Shown here one piece after another: positions 43,961-53,777 of a DNA stretch of 64,000 nt; position 1 is the stretch's first letter; each line of letters starts with the position of its first letter. A program made the position numbers and the translations under genes. The stretch is taken from the NCBI RefSeq assembly GCF_036669915.1, contig NC_089324.1:3888244-3952243 (forward strand), in the 5' to 3' direction. The notes beneath the pieces are model-generated. The model saw only the letters and a program-made list of their open reading frames with translations. It was not told where the DNA came from and did no database searches. The DNA is from Pocillopora verrucosa. Taxonomy: Eukaryota; Cnidaria; Anthozoa; Scleractinia; Pocilloporidae.

Positions 43961-44114
43961 CTGAACAGTGTTAGAAGAGCAAATTTTAGAGGAGGAGGAG
44001 GATCTTCTAATTTCATCTTTCCACCGCAGTGCAAATATGTGAATTTTCATATATCTAAAATCTTCATTCACTCGGATGTTTATTTCTACCCAATTCATTG
44101 ACCAGCTCCCAGTT

Positions 44115-44187
44115 GGCTTGTTAGCTCAATTGGTAGAGCGCTGCACCGGTATCGCAGAGGTCATGGGTTCAAATCCCGTACGGGCCT
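44115..44187 (+). tRNA. tRNA-Thr(GGT)-like sequence, probably SINE-derived
   Basis: 73 nt folding canonically: acceptor GGCTTGT/ACGGGCC, D-stem GCTC/GAGC, T-stem ATGGG/CCCGT, T-loop TTCAAAT, discriminator T. The anticodon loop CCGGTAT gives GGT (Thr). Against function: C instead of T at position 33 and an A-C mismatch closing the anticodon stem (31-39). The following TGAAATTTTTTTCA is a small hairpin. The placement in a 246-bp repeat points to a tRNA-derived repeat. Confidence 0.55.
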
Positions 44188-44360
44188 GAAATTTTTTTCA
44201 GGTCCTACTTACAACTACTAGTTTCAGTAGTGTTCTTAGCTGCGAGGATCTTCTAATTTCATCTTTCCACCGCAGTGCAAATATGTGAATTTTCATATAT
44301 CTAAAATCTTCATTCACTCGGATGTTTATTTCTACCCAATTCATTGACCAGCTCCCAGTT

Positions 44361-44433
44361 GGCTTGTTAGCTCAATTGGTAGAGCGCTGCACCAGTATCG
44401 CAGAGGTCATGGGTTCAAATCCCGTACGGGCCT
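44361..44433 (+). tRNA. tRNA-Thr(AGT)-like sequence, second tandem unit
   Basis: Same as 44,115-44,187 except for the first anticodon base: the loop reads CCAGTAT, so the anticodon is AGT (still Thr). The same position-33 and 31-39 irregularities are present. The single change falls exactly at the wobble position. Confidence 0.55.
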
Positions 44434-44564
44434 GAAATTTTTTTCAGGTCCTACTTACAACTACTAGTTTCAGTAGTGTTCTTAGCTGCGAGGATCTTCT
44501 AATTTCAGCAAATTTTAATTAAGCATCAAAAGTACTGTGATCTGGGATTGTTCTGTTTTAGCTT

Positions 44565-44760
44565 TACTTTGCTCTGTGATTGGTCCAGAAAATTTGTGCC
44601 ACTCTCTCAACCAATCAGATGCACTCTCTTGCATTTTCCTACACATTGGGCAATTTGGTTCATTTTACTTTGAGTTCTCATTGACTCTTCAGGGTATTTT
44701 CCTTTCCCCTGATTGGCCAACATGATTTCCTTCACTGAAATCAGATTTTGGGAGTTAAAG
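44565..44760. repeat. CCAAT-rich repeat
   Basis: TTTGCTCTGTGATTGGTCCAG to CTGATTGGCCAACATG with an internal CAACCAATCAGATGC: another copy of the family at 24,015-24,250, followed by GGGAGTTAAAGGGCTAA. Confidence 0.7.
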
Positions 44761-44928
44761 GGCTAAAATACCCATTATCTTGGTTGGCTGCTCTGTTGGG
44801 CTTATTGCAATCACCCTTTATTTGGTACTAAATTACATACAAGGAGGCATGCAAGTGCATTGCCAAGATCTTTTGGCAACTCATTTCAGCTGAAAAATTC
44901 CTTAATGGTCAAATAAGCTACAATTTAT

Positions 44929-45084
44929 GTCATCATTAGTGCATTATAATGAGCCACTACTCAACAATTTGTCATGTATCCATTATTTCATTTTGCCTAA
45001 GTGTTTAACACTTAAGACAAAATGAAATGATGGATACATGACAAATTGTTGAGTAGTGGCTCATTATAATGCACTTAGGATGAC
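44929..45084. repeat. Near-perfect palindromic foldback element
   Basis: Left arm GTCATCATTAGTGCATTATAATG onward, right arm ending CATTATAATGCACTTAGGATGAC. About 75 bp on each side are almost exact reverse complements around a centre near 45,007, with only a few mismatches. No coding capacity. Confidence 0.92.
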
Positions 45085-45187
45085 TTAAATTGTAGCGAGG
45101 ATTCCAGCTCAGATCTGGATGAATCAATGGAAGACATCACACATTGTCTAACCCTTTAAAGTTATGAGAACTCGCTATTCTGAATAA

Positions 45188-45484
45188 TACTGGAGAGCAT
45201 TACAGGAAGCCTACAAGTGTTATGATGAACACAATAAACACATCTTTGCTAATCTTAAGGCTGAACCTGACAATCCCTTTGACAAAAATGCAATCACAGT
45301 ACATGTAATGTCTTACTCAGACTATGAAAAAGTTGGCTACTTACCCACTGAATTAACAAGACTTGTACATTCCCTACTTAAGGATCCAAAACTGGAGGTG
45401 ACAGTGAAGCAAATCAGGTTTTGTACTACGCTTCTTATGATTGGTTTTTGCTTAACAATTGAAATTTCCAGAACTGGTCTTTGA
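45188..45484 (+). pseudogene. HIRAN-domain fragment
   Basis: Open frame of 98 codons after an in-frame TAA at 45,185. It reads AYKCYDEHNKHIFANLKAEP, DNPFDKNAITVHVM, EKVGYLPTELTRLVHSLL and ends TGA 45,482-45,484. The pattern E-x-D-N-P-x-D-x-N-A-I ... V-G-Y-L-P matches the HIRAN domain (a DNA-end-binding fold of helicases such as HLTF, also found stand-alone in animal mobile-element proteins). Just upstream, 45,090-45,140 encodes an acidic stretch (CSEDSSSDLDESMEDI) in another frame, so the parent ORF is probably broken. It lacks a suitable start codon. Confidence 0.65.
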
Positions 45485-45933
45485 GGGAAGCCAGTGATTA
45501 AAGCCAGCAGCAGAGTAAAGTGATAGGAATTAAATGTTTACAAAGAATGAATCTTGCAAAATGGCAAAATTAAGGAGTTCTATTTAATTTATGCAAGTAG
45601 TTTCAATGAGAAGGATAGCTGATTCATGTAAAAATTTCACTTGCATCACAGGCTGATGGCACTGTCTGGTATAGGATTATTGACTGTTCAGAGACATTTG
45701 TGCAATACAAACCATTTCATAGCATCACACATGCAATAGCCTTTTGGCCTTCCTATTGCCCTTATTTGTTATGGCTTTGGCTATATAAGTATACAGCTGT
45801 ACAAATAATTAAGATGTTTCCAGCATAGTTAGGGTTAATAAAAATATTGATTAATCTAGTAAGTGTCACAAAGTGATGTATAACTAATGACAGGGCTAAA
45901 AATAACAGCCGGCTACCTGTGGAAGCCGGAACT
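45485..45933. other. Spacer without recognised content
   Basis: AT-rich sequence between the HIRAN remnant and the foldback element. I see nothing coding in it. Confidence 0.5.
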
Positions 45934-45943
45934 TTTAGCACAC

Positions 45944-46088
45944 CGTAAGTACTAAAACATGGAACGACCTAAAACCATCTAAAACCACCTAGGTGGTTGT
46001 AGGTGGTTGTTGAAATTTTTGAGGTGGTTGTAGATGGTTGTAGGTGGTTGTAGGTGGTTTTAGATAGTTCCATGTTTTAGTGCTTACG
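45944..46088. mobile_element. Foldback MITE with 10-bp target duplication
   Basis: Termini CGTAAGTACTAAAACATGGAA and its inverse TTCCATGTTTTAGTGCTTACG are followed inward by repeated GGTGGTTGTAG words. The element is flanked by the direct repeat TTTAGCACAC at 45,934-45,943 and 46,089-46,098. A 9-11 bp target duplication is typical of Mutator-like (MULE) elements; that superfamily assignment is inference. Confidence 0.85.
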
Positions 46089-46254
46089 TTTAGCACACTT
46101 GTCAGCGATTTTTCACCGAAGAACTAGAATTCTATAGAAAATATTATGCTTATTGATCGTCCAACTGAAGTAAAAGTCGCAGCCATGTTATGGTGAACAT
46201 TTCATATCAGGCAATAAAGCAACTCAGAAATGTTTGTAATTGTGAAGAACAGCT

Positions 46255-46345
46255 CCCCACATCCACAGTCGGCCAACAGTAAGCCGACTGTTGAAGATCT
46301 GTCAGCCGACAGTCGGCCAACCATCGCCCAGCTGTGGGCCCAGTT
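46255..46345. repeat. GTCGGC-rich palindromic cluster
   Basis: CAGTCGGCCAACAGTAAGCCG and GTCAGCCGACAGTCGGCCAAC form overlapping hairpins, bordered by CCCACA and TGTGGG. It lies at the left breakpoint of the TPGS1 duplication. Confidence 0.65.
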
Positions 46346-46718
46346 CTTTTCACCGAAAAAGATGGAAAACTCAATTTCTTATTCATGTACAGTAACATGA
46401 AGTGTAACTTAAACTCCGGTATTTCTCGAATTTACAGTAAAAGTAAAATAGCGGACAAAAAGCTCTCCAAAACAAATTTGTTTGATGATCGAGATTCTAA
46501 ACCAGAGAAAACGGAGAGTCCTCTTAACTTTCTCTGTAAGTAAGAATAATTTAAGGGATGAAATTTAGGTCATTATTTATTTATTTTTCGTAACTGAGGT
46601 CAGGTCAAAATTAAACCTTGGAAACAATGATTTCAATCAAGATTCATAAAATTATTTTGCAGCGCGCACTGGTATTACAACTGACGTTAAAGATGCAACA
46701 ACAACCTTGCAGCCAGTA

Positions 46719-46900
46719 GCAGGTAATTTAGTGTTAACAACTGAGTTGTGAATATAAATTGGCCACTGTGAAGGGTAAAAATTCTGCTCTGATAAAGGGC
46801 TAACACTCGAAACGTCAGCTTTTCTAGCCTTTACAGTGGCCAATTTACGTTCTCAACTCAGTTGTTAACACTAAATTACCTGCTATACTCTCCTACTGAT

Positions 46901-46931
<31 letters not shown>

Positions 46932-46941
46932 ACTTTATTCA
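46719..46941. repeat. Foldback element inside the TPGS1 pseudogene
   Basis: Left end GCAGGTAATTTAGTGTTAAC, right arm ending GTTAACACTAAATTACCTGC at 46,883, then the conserved tail GCAGCACCACAGTTTC. CTTGCAGCC occurs on both sides (46,706 and 46,945), consistent with a target duplication. It sits where exons 2-4 were lost. Confidence 0.85.
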
Positions 46942-48803
46942 CTTGCAGCCGATACATTGATGTCTAAGGGCTCCAGGAGTTTTATTCTTCTTTCAGTTGC
47001 TGTCCACATCTCAGAAATATCTCTGCTTAAGTTCTCTATTATTTTTAAAGAGAACACCACATTCAAAAAGAGCATACTCAGTTTCACATCTGCTTTTGTA
47101 AAAACTTTCATCTTATGCAGGCTCAGGCTTGTCAACTTATGATATTAGTCTCAGGGAAGATGAGAAAAATTTTGAAAAAAACCTAACAGTATTGTGAGAA
47201 GAGAACACTAAATCTCAAAAGAAAACGCAGTGATGGCCAGAGGATGACAGAATTCCTAGAACACCCTTGTACTCTTAAACAGCAAACAAAGTTATATCAA
47301 TTAATTTGACTGGTAGAAAATATTTTAGGAGTAACTTGGAAACTACTTTATACTGAGTCAGTTGTCTGTTCCAGAGACTTGACCGGGGCAGAATCTGAAC
47401 CTCTCCAAAAGTAAATCATGTGCTTTTAAGCTATGAGGTAATTCACTTTCCAGTTTTTAAACTTGGAGTTTTTTATATATCAAGGTAAGAGTAGTAATTT
47501 CACCTGTGGATGCTTGATTTCTATTAAAGACAAACTGTAATGAAAGATGTCTTTTGTTTTGGACACTTTTCACTTGAAAACTTCATGCTACAGTACCTAG
47601 ATCTGACCTAGTTTCTGTGCAAGTTAATCATATCTTTAGGATTTCTTTCTTCTCAAATTGACTGAATGCTACTTCTATACTGTGTGTTTTTTGTTCTGAG
47701 TAGATGTCCAGTTTTAATAATGTTTTACTCTCAATTGATTTCTCTGTAGACTTTTTGAAACAAGCGGAATCACTGTACAGTGAGTTGAACTTAAAAGGAA
47801 GAGGTGCATATGATTCACTTCTCTGGTTGTCTTTTTCTCTTAAGGGTGACCAACAAATTTCTTTTTACATTATCAGAACCTTGTCACACAGGCAGGTGAA
47901 CTGTCGAGCTGAAAATTTTCATATTTTTTTGCAGGTAAAGCTGATAAAAATCTCTGTGAAGCAACTTTAAATGAACTATGCCAGGCAGTCATCAAGACAA
48001 TAGACAGCTGATTCCATTAGATCAAAAAATCAAAACCTCTTTTTAAAATCCACTATGGTGGACAATGATAAAAGCTACCTGGGTGATAATTAAAATTTGC
48101 AATAGTTGTCTTCTATAGATAGAACTGCTGGTGCTCATTCTAGATTTGGAGCATTCTAGAGTAGCTCTGACTCATTTTCATATTAAACCCTACAGTGTGC
48201 AGACACCACACATACCTTGTGCAACCACTTTGTGGTTAAACACTTCCCAACCCACCTACTGGAGGGTGAGGGAGGTGGGATATGTGTCACAAAATTGTGT
48301 GCATGGTTGCTACAAGCTTTGACCTTTCATTATTATTTTTTTTTTCAATCAAGAAGGTTCTCTTTTCATATATCAATCTTGATACATGTTAATGAGTTTG
48401 TCTCAACTTGCAGTAACATTCACACAGGCTCCATGTTGAGCTCTCAGCGACTCAATAAAGTAATGGCTGAGGTTAGTTAGCAAGTTTTCAATTGAGTATC
48501 ATTTTAGTTATCCAAGTTGCATTTTTCCCTGTGATTGGTCTAGAAAATTTGTTCCACCCTCTTAATTAGCCAATCAGATGCAAAAGTAAACCAAACTTGG
48601 TCATTTACTTTTCCTACCCTTTAAGCAGTTTAGTTGTTTTTCCTGTGAATTCCCATTGGCTTATAATGCTGTTATTCTATTTTTATTCGGCCGTTGTGGT
48701 TAGTTTTGTTTGAGCATAACAAATAATAACATAACACTAATTTGTTACAAAAATTTGGTTTGTTTTGTTCGAGATGAAAACAGAACAGACACTTGAAAAC
48801 ACT

Positions 48804-48996
48804 TAACCCTTTAACTCCTAGAGGTGATTAGCATGAAACTTCTCCCTATAATATCCATACATTATTCATTATTCAAACTTATCAGGTAGGAGCTGCTATC
48901 TTGATTCTAGTCCCATGCAATCTCTCATAACTAATTTACAAGGAAATGTCTGGCAGCTAGAGGGGAGAATAAACAATCAGATCTTGGGATTGAAAG
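48804..48996. repeat. MITE in TPGS1 pseudogene intron 8
   Basis: Counterpart of 23,641-23,843: TAACCCTTTAACTCCTAG to CTTGGGATTGAAAG. Same insertion site, slightly shortened. Confidence 0.78.
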
Positions 48997-49074
48997 CTAC
49001 TTTTTGACCGATATCACTTTCTGCATTTTATCAGGCATTTATACTGAAGAGTGGAGCAACCATTATTAGAGTGA

Positions 49075-49193
49075 CTGTTAAGAAAACTGCCCTCTAAACC
49101 AATCTGAGGGTCAGAGGTTTGATTCCTTATGGGGAATGAGACTTTTTTCTTTGTATCACGCTTGTAGAGAGACAAAAAACATCTCTGCTTTAT
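49075..49193 (+). repeat. tRNA-derived SINE, second copy
   Basis: AGTGACTGTTAAGAAAACTG head with CAGAGGTTTGATTCCTTATG (B-box-like) and the tail TTTTTTCTTTGTATCACG...AGACAAAAAACATCTCTGC, which matches the tail at 7,070-7,115. It interrupts exon 9 of the TPGS1 pseudogene. Confidence 0.7.
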
Positions 49194-50166
49194 AGTCAAA
49201 TGATTTCAGAGAACAATGCCTAGAGGGCCTCTAGCTAGCACTGAAAAAAATGACTTTGTTCATACAACCCTCACACAAAGAAACCTTGAGACTCATCAAT
49301 TGTTTCATACCTTTAAGTCAGGTACTGTGTAAATAACTAGTCTTATTTGTCCAGCCTTTTTTCTCAGTTTTGTGATTATACCTATTTTCTGTGTGTATCA
49401 TATTTTTTTGTCAAATACCAGACCTGAGATGATGCTGGTGTCACTGTGGTCAACTACAACAAAAGGGACCCCCTTTATCAAGCACAGTGGCACAGGACAC
49501 CCACTCTACATCAGAGGGATGAACTTCAAGGCAATAAGATTATTATCACGGGCTGAACCCTAGCTCACGACGTTCATCAAAGAGATTACTAGGTAACACG
49601 ATGGATCATCAACATGCCATGGTCAAGTGACCATGTTTGGGTGGGGGGTGTTTGCACTGTGAAGGAGACTGGGTGGAACTGGTCTTGAAAAGTTGTTTCT
49701 TTTCCACTGTGTTAACATTCAAGATCAAAATACTACAGAACAATTTTGAAACTTGGCAATGAAAATATTAGAAAACTTAACACATTGATTTTATGTTGTC
49801 ATGCATTCAGTGCTTGATTCAGATGTAGTAAGAACAAATTTCACTGATGTTCATTTACACGAGATAACTATTTCTCTTGTGAAAGTGTTATTTACCATGA
49901 TGACAAGCCACACCCTATTTCAGAATAAAAATAAGGGTATATTGTAAAAAAAATCTGAACCTTATTTCTCAGATTTACAAACTTAACATTTGCAATGGTT
50001 TAATTCACCAAACTTAAATCAGCATTAAAGTTATCAATGCACCCGAGAGAGATGAACACAGAGCCTATTCTGAAGATGGTACACACAAGCAAATGCAAAC
50101 TCCTGGGTGAATATGTGTGCAAATATTTACATTTTACAAGCGTTTTATTTTGGTTGCATCATTTAA

Positions 50167-50269
50167 TGCAACTGTTCAGGTCTAGAGGGTACATCCCATA
50201 TACACTGTGCTTTTCTAGTGACTCCAAAAGGAGTATATGGGATGTACCCTCTGGACCTGAACAGCTGCA
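50167..50269. repeat. Inverted repeat
   Basis: TGCAACTGTTCAGGTCTAGA... and its inverse ...TCTGGACCTGAACAGCTGCA; arms about 36 bp with two mismatches and a 31-bp loop. A trace of one arm (GGGACATTCCATATACTCC) remains in block C at 58,048, just before the LINE. Confidence 0.85.
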
Positions 50270-50639
50270 TTCATACTTAGCAACGCAACAAAACGCTTGT
50301 AAAATCTGAATATTTGCACAGAAGTTGATTTTAGATTAGAAAACCTTAGGTTTTTTTTAATTGAGTAAATAAATTTGAAGACTACAGCTGTCATTTTCAA
50401 AGGCAAGTCCTCCCCATTCCTCGCACATATCCATTTGGGAAAAACTGCGATTAGTTTAGGGTTCAAGGAGAGGATAAGAAGACTGGGAGGGAAAGAAAGA
50501 AAAAGGAAACAATAGGACTTTTCTGCACTGATCAATCAAAACTTAACATCAAGCAATATTGTTATAAACTAAATGATGCACATTTGATCATTTCAACTAC
50601 TTTATTCAAAAGCTGAAAGATACTTTGATTAAAATAGAT

Positions 50640-51480
50640 GTATGGAGATACACTTTACAATAGTACTGCACAATCAAAGCTGTGCTTTGGAAGAGTTCAG
50701 CTGCCACAGGCCAACAACCCTTTAAGGAGTAGGCTAGCTACCACCAAGTTTTGAGATCAAACCATTTAGGCAACCAGAGATCCTTCCAAGAGCACTTTTG
50801 GTCTACAAAACTTAAGACTGGTCCTTACCCCTTCCCACTCCACACAAGAAGGTCATACAGGCAATGACTGAAACTGGTGAGCAGTAAAAAGCTGCCCTTA
50901 TCACCATTGCTGTTGCCCATTGCAACCATAATCTCTTCCACAGGTCTATCCTTTTTAATTAAGAACAGTTGACTCTTAAATGTAAATAAATCAATTTCTC
51001 CCTTCTTTTTCGTGCTAAAGCAATACCTCACTGAAATATCTCTAGTTCACCTGCATATTGTATGGGAGTATACTTAACAATAGAGCTATACAAACAAGGC
51101 TGTGCTCTGGAGATTATTGATGCCACAGGCCACCAACTTTTTAGGGAGCAGGCTACCACCAAGTTTTGAGATGAAACCATTCAGGCAGCGAGAGGTGACC
51201 TTCCAAGAACACTGTTGGTCAATCAAACTTAAGACTGGTCCTTTCCCCTCCCCCCTCTGCACAAGGTCATACAGGCAATGACTAAAATTAGTAAGCAGTA
51301 ACAAGCTAACCCCATCACCATTTCTGTTGTCTATTGCAACAGTAATCTGTTCCACAGGTCTTTCCTTTTTAAATAAGAACAACCAACTCTTAAATGTAAA
51401 TTAATGGATTTCTCCCTTTTTTTCCATGCTAAAGCAATACCTCACTGAAATATTTCTAGTTCACCTGCGAATTGAGGTTG
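50640..51480. repeat. Tandem duplication, two 419-bp units
   Basis: TGCCACAGGCCA occurs at 50,702 and 51,121, and the surrounding sequence aligns throughout. Block A has only one unit (about 25,510-25,900), so the duplication is specific to copy B. Confidence 0.85.
50825..51382 (-). other. Unidentified coding-like segments, present in each duplicated unit
   Basis: Minus-strand frames 51,382-51,086 and 51,031-50,825 read LFLFKKERPVEQITVAIDN and LFLIKKDRPVEEIMVAMGN, then LLLLTNFSHCLYDL / LLLTSFSHCLYDLL; the block A equivalent reads IMVAIDNSNGEEGSF and LLLTSFSHGLHDLL. The peptide stays recognisable across three copies, which may mean an exon of a gene between TPGS1 and TRIM, or just recent duplication of noncoding DNA. 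No family recognised. Confidence 0.25.
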
Positions 51481-51699
51481 CTCTGTGCTCAATGACCTCA
51501 TTGTGCAGTGAGGCTGGGGTGGACACTCACTGGTTATGGAACAATTTTCAGAGACTTTAAAAAAGCTACAATAACCTGAGAACAGCCTCAATGGTATTGT
51601 AATCAAAATTAATGGTATGAAAGTACAATATAATATTATTACTACTTATTAAGTATAACGTCATTTTCAAATGTTAGTCTCCCAACTCAACTATACCTA

Positions 51700-51950
51700 A
51701 GCACTTTTTAGTTGAGTGTTATGAAACCAAAACCAAAGTAATTAAAACAGCCAATCAGAAGACAGGAAAATACCTTTGAGAGCCAATGAGAACTCAAAGT
51801 AAAAACAACCAAACTACCTAAGGTGCAGGAAAGCACAGGCAACCAAGTTGTGACTTGTTTTAGTTTAGCAACTGATTGGTTGAGTGGCATGATTTTCCTA
51901 GAACAATCACAATGAGAGGTAAAGCAGAACCAACACAATCTAGTGTTACT
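51700..51950. repeat. CCAAT-rich repeat, inverted copy
   Basis: CAGCCAATCAGAAGACAG and GAGAGCCAATGAGAACTC through GATTGGTTGAGTGGC: the reverse complement of the family at 24,015-24,250. Confidence 0.65.
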
Positions 51951-53777
51951 TCTGACACTGAATTAAAATTGTTCTAATATCTATGAAAATATAGAAATCT
52001 ATTGCTGATTTCAAGTACAGTGAATTTAGTGTTAAACAAGATATATGTTGCTATTAGACTAATCTAATCATGTACAGATGAGCTTGATTACAAGTTTGTG
52101 CTGAAGCACCTATAACAAACAAATATACCATATCAATTACCAAGATTTACATATAATTAGCATAGAACAAAGATAACACTTCTGCATAAGTTCTGTTTCA
52201 CTTGACATCAGTAGCTTTCTTCTGAACTAGCAACTTATCAAATTGTACTGGATAACTTCAAGAGAAAATAAGGACAAATTTTTCCCTAAATAACTATTAT
52301 CAACCACCAGTTTTGTAAGTACTGAACATAGAACTTAAGGTTTCCTTATCTGCATCAAAGTCTAGCTCTATGATGCCCTTCATCTAATTAAATGCAAAAT
52401 ATTTTTGGAGTAAATTTGACGCAACCCTTAAAATACTGCTCTTCAATGTCACAAGCAATCTTTTGAAACTTTGTTTTTCTTACCCCGATCATAAGAAAGC
52501 AGTAACAAACACTGGGGGAGGGCCCAAGAGGTCTGAACCCCCGCCCCCAAATTCATCAGACCTATCAGTATTTTCAATACTTGTCTGAAACCAAAATTAT
52601 TCCAACATTTTTGGACCCCCTTATTACTCCCCCTCCCTCAGACCCGTAGTCAGTGGGCATGAGATTTATTAAGTGTCATCTCTGACAGAATTGGTGTCAT
52701 AGTTGATCTCTGTTGCCAGTCAACTATAGATAATTTTACTTGTGCCCAGTCTTCTTCATAATGTGTGTAGCAAGGGAACCAGTGGGGAAAAGGCACGACG
52801 CATATGTTGGCTGCATGTGTTACGAAGAGGATTGGAGGGGTAAGCTATATGATTAGAGAAAGTCTGCAATGTAAACCGGCCAACTCAGTAAACAAATGTC
52901 TACATGTCTGTGAACATTGAAACGGCAAAGAAGCAGATAAAATTGCAGCCCAACATTTCGCTTTCAGGCGACTTGATTTTGCAGATTGACCATTTGTCTC
53001 ATTCTACAGCTATTGGTATCCTATTTGTGAAATAAAGACAGTGTAAAAATTGAAAATTCTCACTCAAAAAGACCCAATAGGTTTGCTTGCTGACCATTGT
53101 GGCAGCAGAGAGTGGAGAGGATTGCAACAGATGCAATAGGATGTATTAAGACTTATTGGTCAGTCAACAGGATCAAGTCCAGTTATAATTGTAGAGTCAA
53201 TTAGGTTAGGAATGCAGCATAATACAATTTTTCTGTTCATTTTGTACATACAAAAAAAACCACCATATATTAAAGCTTTGTAACATTTTGGTACATTGAC
53301 AAAGTACTAATAATTGAATACTCTTTGAGAAAGAAAAAAACCCCAAGTTTTCCCATTTTGTTTCCTTTAACACATTTCCTAAGTCTACTTTTCCTTACTC
53401 AAGTTTCTATTCGCAGATTTCTTTTACTGTATCAAACTTCTTTTTTTCATTTAACATGAATCCCATCATTTCTTCTGTTTTCATCTAACGGGGAATTAGT
53501 GTGCAGCTGGCAAAAATTAGTCCACTTGCACATGTCTGACTTTTGACCGACAATTTAAACTGGCATGCAAACAGTTTTCTGTCACTATAGGCTTATTGCT
53601 CCTGACCTGATATTGATGTTTCTCTCATTCAAATAACTGAATACGATGGTTATTCCATTCACATACAGCAATTCGGCCATTCCTTAAAATTGCAAGGGAC
53701 GCAGGATTTTTTAACTTTCCTAAATTGCTCCCCTTTGTTCCAAACTTGCCAATAAACTTACCATTTAGTTCAAATAC

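Larger units (their letters stand above)
44001..44508. repeat. Tandem array, 2 copies plus a stub of a 246-bp unit containing a tRNA-Thr-like sequence
   Basis: The word GATCTTCTAATTTCA begins at 44,001, 44,247 and 44,493, a spacing of exactly 246 bp. Units are nearly identical. The third copy stops after about 16 bp. The array is bordered by AGCAAATTTTA at both ends (43,978 and 44,508), as if inserted with a duplication of the target. Confidence 0.93.
46448..49442 (+). pseudogene. TPGS1: Duplicated TPGS1, dead
   Basis: Direct-orientation copy of 19,594-24,550. The start codon of the parent is ATA here (46,448-46,450). Exon 1 otherwise persists (KTNLFDDRDSKPEKTESPL). Exon 2 is cut after about 40 bp; the rest of exon 2, exons 3-4 and most of intron 4 are missing and replaced by a foldback element. 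Exon 5 (near 47,372) has AAG-TAA-ATC. Exon 6 (47,749-47,802) is intact. Exon 7 has an extra TAGA and a frameshift. Exon 9 is interrupted after AAGAGTGGAGCAACC by a SINE. The last exon (49,425-49,442) still reads IPDLR-stop. Multiple independent lesions mean it is not functional. Confidence 0.93.
49443..53624. other. Duplicated intergenic block B
   Basis: Direct copy of 24,551-27,810 with its own changes. It retains about 0.7 kb (49,640-50,370) missing from A, has an inverted repeat at 50,167-50,269, a 419-bp tandem duplication (about 50,640-51,480), an inverted CCAAT repeat (51,700-51,950), and lacks the MITE of A and C. Coding-like minus-strand pieces are described separately. Confidence 0.55.
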
